Shown here piece by piece: positions 25,047-36,119 of a stretch of DNA of 64,000 bases. Each line of letters begins with the position of its first letter. The stretch's first letter is position 1. The notes under the pieces are model-generated. The model was not told the DNA's origin and ran no database searches. It saw nothing but the letters and a program-made list of their open reading frames with translations. This DNA is from Arenicola marina (lineage: Eukaryota > Annelida > Polychaeta > Arenicolidae): positions 34,775,670 through 34,839,669 of the forward strand of contig OZ025248.1 in assembly GCA_964019135.1 (NCBI GenBank). The letters are read 5' to 3'. Position numbers and translations under genes: made by a program.

Positions 25047-27620
25047 AAGGGAGAGGATGCATAGATAGAGGGGGAGGATACAGAGATAACGGGAGAGGAT
25101 GCAGAGATAGAGGAAGAGGATGCAGAGATAAAGGAGACGATGCAGAGATAGGGGAGAGGATGCATAGATAGAGGAAGAGGATGTATAGATAACGGGAGAG
25201 GATGCATAGATAACGGGAGAGGAAGCAGAGATAAGGGAGAGGATGTATAGATAACGGGAGAGGATGTATAGATAACGGGAGAGGATGCATAGATAACGGG
25301 AGAGGAAGCAGAGATAAGGGAGAGGATGCATAGATAGAGGAAGAGGATGTATAGATAACGGGAGAGGATGCATAGATAACGGGAGAGAAAGCAGAGATAA
25401 GGGAGAGGATGCATAGATAAAGGAAGAGGATGCAGAGATAAAGGAGACGATGCAGAGATAGGGGAGACGATGCATAGATAGAGGAAGAGGATGTATAGAT
25501 AACGGGAGAGGATGCATAGATAACGGGAGAGGAAGCAGAGATAAGGGAGAGGATGTATAGATAACGGGAGAGGATGTATAGATAACGGGAGAGGATGCAT
25601 AGATAACGGGAGAGGAAGCAGAGATAAGGGAGAGGATGCATAGATAGAGGAAGAGGATGTATAGATAACGGGAGAGGATGCATAGATAACGGGAGAGGAA
25701 GCAGAGATAAGGGAGAGGATGTATAGATAACGGGAGAGGATGTATAGATAACGGGAGAGGATGCATAGATAACGGGAGAGGAAGCAGAGATAAGGGAGAG
25801 GATGCATAGATAGAGGAAGAGGATGTATAGATAACGGGAGAGGATGCATAGATAACGGGAGAGAAAGCAGAGATAAGGGAGAGGATGTATAGATAACGGG
25901 AGAGGATGTATAGATAACGGGAGAGGATGCATAGATAACGGGAGAGGAAGCAGAGATAAGGGAGAGGATGCATAGATAGAGGAAGAGGATGTATAGATAA
26001 CGGGAGAGGATGCATAGATAACGGGAGAGAAAGCAGAGATAAGGGAGAGGATGCATAGATAAAGGAAGAGGATGCAGAGATAAAGGAGACGATGCAGAGA
26101 TAGGGGAGAGGATGCATAGATAGAGGAAGAGGATGCATAGATAACGGGAGAGGATGCATAGATAACGGGAGAGGAAGCAGAGATAAGGGAGAGGATGTAT
26201 AGATAACGGGAGAGGATGTATAGATAACGGGAGAGGATGCATATATAACGGGAGAGGAAGCAGAGATAAGGGAGAGGATGCATAGATAGAGGAAGAGGAT
26301 GTATAGATAACGGGAGAGGATGCATAGATAACGGGAGAGGAAGCAGAGATAAGGGAGAGGATGTATAGATAACGGGAGAGGATGTATAGATAACGGGAGA
26401 GGATGCATAGATAACGGGAGAGGAAGCAGAGATAAGGGAGAGGATGCATAGATAGAGGAAGGGGATGTATAGATAACGGGAGAGGATGCATAGATAACGG
26501 GAGAGGAAGCAGAGATAAGGGAGAGGATGCATAGATAGAGGAAGAGGATGTATAGATAACGGGAGAGGATGCATAGATAACGGGAGAGAAAGCAGAGATA
26601 AGGGAGAGAATGCATAGATAAAGGAAGAGGGTGTATAGATAACGGGAGAGGAAGCAGAGATAAGGGAGAGGATGCATAGATAGAGGAAGAAGATGTAAAG
26701 ATAACAGGAGAGGATGCAGAAAGAGGGAGAGGATGCAGAGAGAGGGAGAGGATGTAGAGATTACGGGAGAGGATGCAGAAAGAGGGAGAGGATGCATCGA
26801 TGGAGTGAGAGGATGGAGCAAGGGAGAGGATGCAGAGATAAAGATAGAGGCTGCAGAGATAGAGGGAGAGGACGTATAGATAACGGGAGAGGATGCAGAG
26901 ATGAGAGGATGCAGAGATAACAGGAGAGGATGCAGAGATAACAGGAGAGGATGCAGAGATAACGGGAGAGGATGCAGAGATAACGGGAGAGGATGCAGAG
27001 ATAACAGGAGGTGATGCATAGATAGAGAAAGAGGATGTAGAGATAGCAGGAGAGGATGCAGAAAGAGGGAGAGGATGCAGAAAGGGAGAGGATGCAGCGA
27101 TAGAGTGAGGGGATGGAGCAAGGGAGAGGATGCAGAGATAAAGATAGAGGCTGCAGAGATAGAGGGAGAGAAAGCAGAGATAAAGATAGAGGTTGCAAAG
27201 ATAGACGGAGATTATGTAGAGATAGCAGGAGAGGATGCAGAGATAACAGGAGAGGATGCAGAGATAACGGGAGAGGATGCAGAGATAACAGGAGATGATG
27301 CATAGATAGAGTGAGAGGAGGCAGAGATGGAGAGGATTATAGATAACGGGAGAGGATGCAGAGATCAACGAAGAGGATGCAGAGATAAAGATAGAGCTTG
27401 TAGAGATAGACGGAAGCATGCTGAGATAACAGGAGAGGATGCAGAGATCAAGGGAGAGGGTGCAGATAACGGGAGCGGAGGCAGATATAAAGAGAGATGA
27501 TGCAGATATAAAGGGAGATGAAGCAGAGATATACGGAGACGATACAGAGATAAAGGGACATGAACCAGAGACAACGGGAGAAGATACACAGATAGAGGGA
27601 GAGGATGCAGAGATCAGACC
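25047..27620 (+). repeat. 21-bp purine-rich minisatellite, about 120 copies
   Basis: Basic unit about 21 bp (ATAACGGGAGAGGATGCATA and variants). The plus strand is strongly purine-biased, mostly GA with regular TGCAT/TGTAT words. A higher-order pattern is visible between 25,240 and 26,400: a paired GGATGTATAG motif returns at 25,241, 25,551, 25,717, 25,882, 26,192 and 26,359, giving steps near 166 and 310 bp. The right third, from about 26,700, is more diverged and uses AGAGATAACAGG variants. Because 21 is divisible by three and the minus strand lacks stops, frames of up to 800 codons stay open there. They encode only a seven-residue Leu/Ser/Tyr/His/Pro repeat and are not credible genes. Confidence 0.97.
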
Positions 27621-27829
27621 AAAGGTTAGAGTCCAAGGTTGACTTTAGTCACAAATTCGGATCAAGGATAAAGTGTTTGGTACAATAAAGAGACAAAATT
27701 CTAAGAGGGAAAAATATATAAACAAAGAGGTCAAGTAAACCGGAAGCTAACGGTTTTGACATTATAAATTCTGACCAGAGAGTAAAGGCAATGAAAGAAT
27801 AATAGGGTAAAGTATTACTCAGAGAACTG

Positions 27830-28395
27830 AAATGTCGCGGTATGAAGATAGGCAAGGATAAATGAAATGTCAAACTTGTAGAATAAAGCATAGTATGAAA
27901 GAGAGAGAGAGTAAGAGGGAGAGAGGGAGAGAACGAGAGAGAGAGGGGGGGGGGGGAATGGCAGGACCAAGAGGCAAAGGCTGAGGGTAGAAGAGAAAAC
28001 ACGATATCTACTGCACTTTGCACATTATATGCCAAGGTCATACGTGAGGACATAATTGGTGGGTCGCTTAGGAGAACAGGAACGTTCAGCTTGACATTTA
28101 ACTTAATTCATTCCAATCTCGTCGGTGTTCCTTGATTCACAATTCATTTGGGCACCGCCCCGATCCCTACCGTCCCGTAGATCGACTCCCATTTGGCGAT
28201 AGAGACCCTGCAGGTCTGTCCTGGTGTCCTGACGAGGGTGGTGGGCTGGGGTGGGCTGTGGGTGGTGGTTGTGTCCTGGCTAGGGTAGTGGGCTGGGGGT
28301 GGGCTGGAGGCGCGAGGGTTCATTGCCGCTTACCCAGCTCGCTCCACCAAAGTGGAGTGGCGGCGACAGTCACGTGACCATAACTGTCGCGCCTG
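27830..28395. other. Unique sequence, no gene recognised
   Basis: Single-copy-looking DNA between the fourth large unit and the GC-rich block. From about 28,235 it becomes G-rich with GTGGGCTGGG words. I see no convincing exon, RNA gene or mobile element apart from the GA run. Confidence 0.5.
27895..27955 (+). repeat. GA-rich simple repeat ending in a poly-G run
   Basis: Mixed GAGAGA and GGGAGA sequence followed by about ten G. Purine strand bias is the same as in the array upstream. Simple sequence, no other function seen. Confidence 0.85.
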
Positions 28396-28399
28396 CAGT

Positions 28400-28745
28400 C
28401 CGGGTGTCGAGGGCCCGGCCGGTGGCCGGGTGGCGGGAGCTGGGGGCCGAGGGCCGGGAGCTGGGGGCCGGTGGCTGGGGGGCGGGAGACGGGAGCTGGG
28501 GCTGGGGGCCGGGTGCCGGGAGCTAGGGGCCGGTGGCCCGGGGGGCGGGTGACGGGGGCTGGGGCTGGGGGCCGGGTGCCTGGAGCTAGGGGCCGGTGGC
28601 CCGAGGCCGGGTGACGGGAACTCGGGGCCGGGGCCCGGGAGCTGGGGTCCGGGGGCCGGGGGCCGGGGGCCGGGAGCCGGGGGATGAGAAATGGCGGCCG
28701 GGGGTCGGGGGCCGGGGGCCGGGGGCCGGGGGCCACGGGCCGGGG
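28400..28745 (+). repeat. GC-rich minisatellite of GGGGGCCGG type
   Basis: Irregular 7- and 14-bp units such as GGGGGCCGGGAGCTG pass into a pure GGGGGCC run at about 28,645-28,735. The plus strand has many closely spaced G3 to G5 tracts and so could form G-quadruplexes. All frames are open for long distances, giving Pro/Arg/Gly-rich nonsense peptides. The composition is far from that of the surrounding DNA. Confidence 0.88.
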
Positions 28746-29480
28746 TCTTTAGTTGCGTGGTGACCGCTGGGCCCTCCGCTCTCCTTCCTTCTCCCCTCGA
28801 CGCCCTGACCCCCTTGTGTGCCACGGTGTCTACAGCACCTCTAAGAGGGGCTTTTACCCCCACCAGTCGCTTGTGCCATCAACTCCATCTCCCTCGCCTC
28901 CCGCTAACTCCCCCCCCCTCCCCAACCCCGGTCCCTGCTGACCCACACCTCCCTCTCCCCTCCTCCTCCCGTCCCCCTCCCCCCCCCCCCCAAGCCGGCG
29001 CCATCCGCGGAAGCCTCCCTGACCAGGTGGGCATATTTCGCTGGCTTAAGGCCCGCCTTGGGGACACTGCTAGCCAGCCAGTTGCCTGGCAGGAGCGCCA
29101 CTACGGCAACGTAGAGTGTCGCTCTCCAAACCAGGGGGCGCCGTGGTATTCTCGTCTCGGGTGAACTCTAGTCACGTTTGACGGCGTCCGAGCCAGCGAC
29201 AAGCGACAGGGACGCTCTCTCGTTCCTTCCCCCCAATCAGGACCGTTTGGTTTTGGATAATACTGGATTGGATGGGCATGCATATTGATGACACCGGAGG
29301 ATGCACTCGCTGACCCGGCAAGGCACTTCAGCGTCCAGGCTGGTACCGTGACCTTGCTCTGGATACAATAGCCTGGCGATAAAATCCAGGAACAAGGAAT
29401 GTTTGCCTCCCCATTGGATACATTTTTTGCAGTGAGTATATTTGTATATTTTACTTGTTAATTGTTTACTGAGTGGTGTG
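28746..29480. promoter_or_regulatory. GC-rich unique region with a CTCF-like word
   Basis: This region includes a long pyrimidine-rich stretch (28,880-28,992, with an 11-C run) and then unique sequence. CCAGGGGGCGCCG at 29,131-29,143 matches the core of the bilaterian CTCF motif. A proline-rich open frame runs through 28,691-29,164 on the plus strand but looks compositional. A regulatory role is inference from one motif. Confidence 0.3.
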
Positions 29481-29489
29481 CGATTCAAT

Positions 29490-29765
29490 GCGACTACGGC
29501 ATATTGTGACTGTGTGGCCAGAGTGCTGATTGTGGCCAATGTGTAGCCAAAGTGCTGATTGTGGCCAATGTGTGGCCAAAGTGCTCATTGTGGCCAATGT
29601 GTGGCCAAAGTGCTGATTGTGGCCAATCTGATAAATACGGCCCAATATGTTGATTGTCGCCAATAAGGTGAAGGCGGCCAGTGTGGTCAATACTGGGTAG
29701 GCCTTTAATATGATGAAGGCGGCCAGTGTGGTCAATACTGGGTAGGCCTTTAATATGATAAAGGC
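29490..29765 (+). repeat. Two short minisatellites (29 bp and 45 bp)
   Basis: From about 29,515 to 29,630 there are four units of 29 bp (GTGGCCAATGTGTGGCCAAA plus GTGCTGATT). From 29,671 there are two 45-bp copies starting AAGGCGGCCAGTGTGGTCAA, at 29,671 and 29,716. Both share the word GGCCA, so they may have a common origin. Confidence 0.85.
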
Positions 29766-29960
29766 CAATATTATGTACGCGGGAAATCTGTTAAATGACA
29801 ATAGTTATGGAACATAACATGTGATATTAGTGGTCACTGTGGTGAAAGTGGCAAATCCGGTGAAGGGGTATCTAAATTGGTGTATGTGGGGAATGATTGT
29901 GGATTGTGTGGAATGACCATGACATAATAGGTAACCCTGTTACCTGGTGACCTGGTGACG

Positions 29961-29974
29961 GTGACCATGGCAAC
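29961..29974. promoter_or_regulatory. RFX X-box-like palindrome
   Basis: GTGACCATGGCAAC matches the X-box pattern (GTNRCC, two bases, GGYAAC) bound by RFX factors, which control ciliary genes in animals. It is a single site with no adjacent exon that I can support. A half-matching CTGCCATGGCAACG occurs at 31,456-31,469. Confidence 0.3.
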
Positions 29975-32900
29975 GTGCGGAACCCGATTTAGCCGGATTC
30001 CCTTGTGCGGGGGTGTAACCCATCATTCCGTGCGGATCTGGCAATCCTGAAGGCAGGATTAGATTCAGATCTGTTCCGTTTACCAGCTATATGCATAGTC
30101 GGGCTGTGGCGGCGGGGTACACATGGGGTCACGTTGCATTTGTGTATTATCCAGAGCTGGTACCTGGTGTATGCCATGCATAGCTGGCAGCAAGACGAAG
30201 ACAAATGCGATGTTGCTGATCCCATATAACCCTTCATATGGTTTATTTTATTCCCCCTTCATCTACAAAAAAAGGCAAATGGAAAATAACTATGTGCAAT
30301 TTACCTCACAGATGAGGAATACATATGAGATCCCCTAGCGCATGGCCTATTGGGGTCCCTCCGGAAGTGACGTCAGTAGAGGCCTGACAGTTTCAGTATA
30401 ATTGCAAATGTGCTTCCTTTTCGCCTCAACTGGTCGCACAGGTGGAATGGTGCCAAACGGGAGCTCATCTCCCGGCGCCGGCGGAGACTGAGGCTTTTTA
30501 TTCCCTCCATGGCGATGTCCTTATCAAAGTGTTTTGATTGGAGGCCGAGTGAAAGAGCATCGGGCGCCACCGCCCCCTCCCCCCCCCCCACCCCACTCCT
30601 TTTACCCCTCTCCGCCTCTTTCATCCACTCCCTCCCCAGCCTCCTCCATCCGCTATCCACCCCCCCCCCCCCGTCACCCCCCCCCCCAGGATAATTCGAG
30701 TTTGGGTATGCATGTCACAACACAATTTAGTTTATGGATATGTCCCCAACCAAAGTTTTAAGGTCTTTTACCCATCTGAAATGTAAATCCCAACCCAACC
30801 CAACCCAACCCGTTTTTTTGGGTGTGCCCCCCACGCCCGCCCCCCCCCCACCTCCTCCCTGACGATGGCTAGATTTCTCGGATACCATATTATGCGATTA
30901 TATGATGGGGTAGTGAATTTGTTCTACACACGGCTCTGTGTGTATATGTGACGAAGTCCGGGCTACCCGAGTCCCTGAGTCCCGCTATCAAGTTGATATG
31001 GACTTCCTCCGCCCCCCCTCACCCACTAGAGGGGGCCACTGTAGATAACTATTACCACGTTATATTATGAGCGAAATCCCAATGCCGCCACTTTTATTGC
31101 AATTTGATTTTTAAGTGCAAAATACCCTGTATAATATAATCGTGTACTATACCGAAAGGACGCCATTTACATCCACTTCCCAACAAGATAATGAGTGATA
31201 CAGTTGGTTTCGAACATGACCGTGTTGTGCACACGAAGGCTGAAGTAAGCCATGTCCCTTCAGGAATAATGAATGATTTGGAGAATTGACATGAATGCGG
31301 TAGGATTGAAAATGTCATTATAAAAAACGATAAAAGTGTTGATGAAATAGTGGGATGTGCATATCGTAGGCCAGGGGCGCCAGTCGCGAAATTGTATCCT
31401 CGGCGACCAAGGCGATCTCGCAATATGCACACGAAAAAGACTGGCACAGGCTACTGCCATGGCAACGCAATCGGACACATATTCCAGGAATTTCAGCCTC
31501 TGCATCAGCTTCATCATTCAGTCCTTTCTCTTGTTCCCCCAGCAGTCAGCGAGACGACCAACCGGAAGTCCCCTGCCGCTATCTGTCTTCAACACTTCCC
31601 CAGGGTGGGTGGTGGCCCAAGGGCTAGGAGGAGGGAGGGGGGTACGGGGGGGGGGTGCCGTTGGCAGGGGTGGGTGAGTTTTGGCATTGGTGGATAGGGT
31701 AGGCAGTCGCTATCGAGGGCAAGCACGACAAAAATTACAACAAAACAGAACAAAAAAGTTAATTCAGTCTGTTAATCACCCATATAGACCGTAGCCCTGG
31801 CCTGCTCCTAGAGTAATGCATCTCTGACCGCTATTGGCCAGGGAGAGAGAGCGAGAGGAGGAGGGGAACCATTGACTCCCACCCCCGGTCCCCTGTTCCA
31901 GCCGTTCCAGTACATCCCATCATTTTCCACCCATTATATGGCAGCGCTTGCCTATAGTGAGCATAATGTGAGTTACGCTGCAAAACTCTGCGTCCTGCCA
32001 TCGCAGTGCGTCGATCATTGCAAATACTGGATCTTAAACTTCAGTCGTCGACGTGTCAGCTAAATGGGTGAAGGCTTTCAACATGTCATATATACCTTTA
32101 AACAGATGACCGTTCTGGTATAATGCATCATATATACAAAGAAATGCTTCACTAACGTCTGTCACCGGACTGAGGACACATAATCACTTATAGTAACCAT
32201 ATAATAATGATTAGACTCAAAGTGTGGATTCATTGGAATATAATGCAAAAAATAACAATCATACAACGGTGACTATTGTTGACCGCTTGGTGGCGACTTT
32301 TTGGACGTTGTCGCTTTCCCCATGCTCGTATTTTGCAACCTTTGGTATGCGATCGTTATCATCATATATCTGTATAAACGTCGCCCATTAATCCCGTGAT
32401 TATCAGGTTTCCTTTGGTGATGGTGTCGCTTCATGGGAGATGAAGGATTCCAGACGGAATCCCTTGTGTTCTTTGCGCCAAGAGGCGCGGTTTTATATAA
32501 TAATAATAAGTACCTGTATTTAGGCTTCCAATCATCTTGCCATGCAGTTTTCTCATCACCCAGTTGTCTGTTACATTTTACGTCCCATGGTGGAGGAAGT
32601 TAATTGTTTTAATTGATGGATTGGGTAATGTTTTGTTCAGTAATTCAGGAAACAAACATAGTGGCCATTGCCTGGTGGTGATGCGAGCAACGATGCCGGT
32701 TGTGTGAAGGGGGTGGGGGACGAACGGTGGAGGTGGTGGGGGGGGGGGGCACAATTCTTATTTCGGAACGGGTGTTACAATCCAATTGTTGCCAATATAT
32801 CCCAATATCCGTCAATAAGAACAGTATTTGGTCCTTCCATCATAGTAGTGTCATTGTTTTAGCATAGCTCACGTATGACTCACGCCTACCATTTTCTGTA

Positions 32901-33650
32901 ATAACCCATTGTGTCGCCTCTAACATGCAAGGGGATGGACCTAGCTTTTCCACAGAATGAAGATGGGTGCCATGAATGACCCCGCAGCCCCTACCATACC
33001 CTACTACCCCCCCCCCATTCTGGATCTGCTGAACAAGTGATCCCGACCCTGAACGATCCCGATCCACATACACGCACTGTTTCTCCAGGGCTGATGACGT
33101 ACTCAGCAATGGCATGTCTGTGACCATCCCTATTCCATTGCTGTTTCTGCGCTGCTGATATATATATATATATAATTGCATCTCAATGATAGAAGCTTTA
33201 TATTATTATCCCGTCTTATTTCTTCTGTGTGTCTTCTTGCTGTCATCTCTCCCTTCAACATCATGGCCTTTATGCTTAGAGGGCATGATAAGGTATTGTC
33301 AGGGAATAATCGGATTGCTCCTTGGTGTACAGCAAATGGTAACCATTGGCCAATTACTTCCTAGACGGGTGGGCGAGGGGGTGGTGGCGGGGGGGGGAGG
33401 GGAGGAGGGAGAGAGGGTATAACTGGAGTATAACGAAGTACGGGATGTCACGCTCGTCGTTGTGGGTCGCGCGTGCGATACAGCGATACAGTTACTTAGG
33501 CCCTGGCCACCCTTTGTCTGTGTCGTCGTCGGCAGTCCTTCTCAGGGAGGGCTCAGCGCCCTTGACCTTGAATAGTCCTGTAGTCTGTGGTATATTGCGC
33601 CCAGGTATCGGCTGAGCCTCAGGGGTGGTGCAATAACCAGTGGGAATTAC
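29975..33650. other. Unique intergenic or intronic DNA, no gene recognised
   Basis: About 3.7 kb without a recognisable gene. It holds C-rich tracts (30,575-30,690), a short (AACCC)4 run near 30,790, G-rich patches at 31,620-31,680, 32,730-32,750 and 33,370-33,415, an (AT)n run at 33,160-33,173, and a CTCF-like CCACTAGAGGGGGC at 31,022-31,035. Frames of 60 to 117 codons occur on both strands, but none has a recognisable domain or a convincing splice context. Confidence 0.5.
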
Positions 33651-33654
33651 TATA

Positions 33655-34835
33655 GCGACGCTACGTTGGTGATACTACAGTATCGACGCTACGTTCTTGA
33701 TACCACAGTATCGACGCTACGTTCTTGATACCACAATTTCGACGCTACGTTTGATGATGGTCGAATATCGACGCTACGTTCGTGATGCTACGGTATCGGC
33801 GCTACGTTCGTGATGCTACAGTATCGACGCTACGTTCGTGATGCTACGGTATCGACGCTACGTTCGTGATGCTAGAGTATCGACGCTACGTTCGTGATGC
33901 CACAGTATCGACGCTACGTTCGTGATGCTAAAGTATCAACGCTACGTTCGTGATGCTACGGTATCGACGCTACGTTCGTGATGCTACAGTATCAACGCTA
34001 CGTTCGTGATGCTACGGTATCGACGCTACGTTCGTGATGCTACAATATCGCCGCTACGTTTGTGATGCTACAGTATCAACGTTACGTTCGTGATGCTACG
34101 GTATCGACGCTACGTTCGTGATGCTACAGTATCGACGCTACGTTCGTGATGCTACAGTATCGACGCTACGTTTGTGATGCTACGGTATCGACGCTACGTT
34201 TGTGATGCTACGATATCGCCGCTACGTTTGTGATGCTACAGTATCAACGTTACGTTCGTGACGCTACGGTATCGCCGCTACGTTTGTGATGCTACGATAT
34301 CGACGCTACGTTTGTGATGCTACAGTATCAACGTTACGTTCGTGATGCTACAGTATCGCCGCTACGTTTGTGATGCTACGATATCGACGCTACGTTCGTG
34401 ATGCTACGGTATCGACGCTACGTTCGTGATGCTACGATATCGCCGCTACGTTTGTGATGCTACAGTATCAACGTTACGTTTGTGATGCTACGATATCGAC
34501 GCTACGTTTGTGATGCTACGGTATCGACGCTACGTTTGTGATGCTACGATATCGCCGCTACGTTTGTGATGCTACAGTATCAACGTTACGTTCGTGACGC
34601 TACGGTATCGCCGCTACGTTTGTGATGCTACGATATCGACGCTACGTTCGTGATGCTACGGTATCGACGCTACGTTCGTGATGCTACGATATCGCCGGTA
34701 CGTTTGTGATGCTACGATATCGACGCTACGTTTGTGATGCTACAGTATCAACTTTAAGTTCGTGATGCTACAGTATCAACGTTACGTTCGTGATGCTCCA
34801 ATTTCGACGCTACGTTCACGACGCTACGTTTACGG
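33655..34835 (+). repeat. 28-bp minisatellite made of two 14-bp halves, about 42 copies
   Basis: Unit GCTACGGTATCGAC followed by GCTACGTTCGTGAT; both halves start with GCTACG, so the 28-mer looks like a duplicated 14-mer. Variant words (ATATCGCC, GTATCAAC with GTTACG, TTTGTGAT) recur in fixed order in the second half, giving a higher-order pattern. The array is rich in CpG (about four to five per unit). No frame stays open because 28 is not a multiple of three. Confidence 0.97.
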
Positions 34836-34920
34836 CACTGCCATCTCAACCCCGTTGCTTCCCTGTCATTCGGCGTCGTTTTGCTCCACTACAACATACG
34901 ATACCCCCCCCCCCCTGCAG

Positions 34921-34982
34921 CTCAAGAGGGAAAAAACCGACCATCCGACGGACCGACAGGCCTGGGCCCTTGAGCAAGCCAT
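34921..34982 (+). CDS. Candidate 62-bp internal exon
   Basis: A long C tract followed by TGCAG gives a good splice acceptor ending at 34,920. AT/GTGAGT at 34,981-34,988 gives a good donor. The 62 bases between are open in two frames; in the frame starting at 34,921 they read LKREKTDHPTDRQAWALEQA, a charged, helix-like peptide. I do not recognise the protein, and no partner exon on either side is evident. The C tract could also be one of the many homopolymer runs in this window, so the call rests on two splice signals and an open frame. Confidence 0.25.
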
Positions 34983-35159
34983 GTGAGTCTGGGGACTGTG
35001 GCTCCTCTAGATCCTTTCATTATTTCATTGCAAGCCGCCTCCCCCGGCCAGGTTTGCCCATGTGGTATCATTCATTCCGTTCACTATTGTATGACCTTCT
35101 TTTGATCCTCATGGACCTACTTTTCATCGCTTGCTCCCGTGGAGGTTTTTCTTGCCCCT

Positions 35160-35345
35160 GCGGGTTCACCTCGTGGCCTAGGGGGTAGCGTGTTCGGCGG
35201 TTGACGAGTATACTGTGCCAAGCCAGCCCAGTCGGCCGGTACGTGGTTTAAATGTCATCTGTGCAAATGTCTATGGATGTGTTGGGTAACGATCCCATGT
35301 CTTTCTTCGCAAAGAGTAGGGAGGTGCCCCCGGAGACATGGCTCC
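35160..35345 (+). mobile_element. tRNA-derived SINE remnant
   Basis: GTGGCCTAGGGGGTAGCG at 35,173-35,190 resembles a tRNA A-box, and GTGGTTTAAATG at about 35,243 looks like a decayed B-box. From 35,243 to 35,316 the sequence aligns with 38,647-38,720, including ATCCCATGTCTTTCTTCGCA against ACCCCATGTCCTTCTTCGCG. Two diverged copies with the same body and pol III-like head indicate one SINE family. The 3' end is uncertain (CCCCCGGAGACATGGCTCC at 35,327-35,345). Confidence 0.55.
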
Positions 35346-35724
35346 TCTCAACCTTAACCCTAAATCCATGATTGTCCCACAGTTTCCCTCACCAAAGCAG
35401 CGCTAGTGTCATCACTGCATACAGTCCAGTTTCGCGTTCAAGCGGTTGGCAATATTTGGGGAATCGTTATAAGTACAATTCCTGGTTCAACGCGAAGACC
35501 CTTTGCATATTTACCGCCATCCGTTATTCTAGCAGTCTGCGAATTCCTCTATATTCGCGATGTTACCATTAAGGCCTTCTTTTTTTCCTAATCTTGGAGA
35601 TTCGATATTACTCTACATAATTATTGGGGATTCGCGATTCAGAGGGGGTACCCCCCCCCCCCCCGCCCTCAGTGGAGGTCACATTGGTTGTAACCTATAT
35701 CGATGTTTCCCTTCGTGTTTTGAT

Positions 35725-36110
35725 GATAATTACAAATGACAACGTTTATGTTTTTGACAATCAATATCGATGACACAATTTATATTTTAGATAATAACTA
35801 TCGATGACATTTTCGATGATTGCATAATAGATGACACCGTCTATGTCTTTGATGACGACTGTCGATGACGCCGTCTGTCTTTGATGAAAACTGTCGATGA
35901 CACCGTCAATGTCTTGATGACGACTGTCGATGACGCCGTCTGTCTATGATGAAAACTGTCGATGACATCGTCTATGTCTTGATGACGACTGTGGATGACA
36001 CCGTCTATGTCTTGATGACGACTGTCGATGACACCGTCTATGTCTTTGATGAAGACTTTCGATGACATCGTTCACGTTCTTGATGACACCACTTGCTGAC
36101 ACCGTGATGA
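35725..36110 (+). repeat. 34-bp minisatellite
   Basis: About ten diverged copies of a 33- to 35-bp unit containing GATGACACCGTCTATGTCTT and TGATGACGACTGTC. The left part (before 35,820) is more degenerate and AT-rich. Minus-strand frames spell a repeated Ser/Arg/His peptide and are not genes. Confidence 0.88.
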
Positions 36111-36119
36111 CTACGGGAG

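Larger units (their letters stand above)
21026..27830 (+). repeat. Copy 4 of the 6.6-kb unit, diverged and interrupted
   Basis: This is the most diverged copy, homologous to unit positions 1 to about 3,200. It is interrupted by a block of about 1.16 kb at 22,628-23,788, by about 370 bp at 24,197-24,570 that includes a small inverted-repeat element, and by the 21-bp purine array at 25,047-27,620. Sequence resembling the unit's 43-bp repeat (CTGACCAGAGAGTAAAGGCA) reappears at 27,770-27,790 beyond the array. The purine array therefore appears to have grown inside the unit rather than marking its end. Homology fades after about 27,830. Confidence 0.85.

Noticed and set aside
24785..27419. Minus-strand open frames of 524 to 800 codons
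   Set aside because: They lie wholly in the 21-bp array, several phases are open at once, and the peptide is a bare seven-residue repeat.
28320..28863. Proline/arginine-rich frames on both strands
   Set aside because: Caused by the GGGGGCC composition.
30787..30812. Interstitial telomere repeat
   Set aside because: Only about four AACCC units, and not the animal TTAGGG type.
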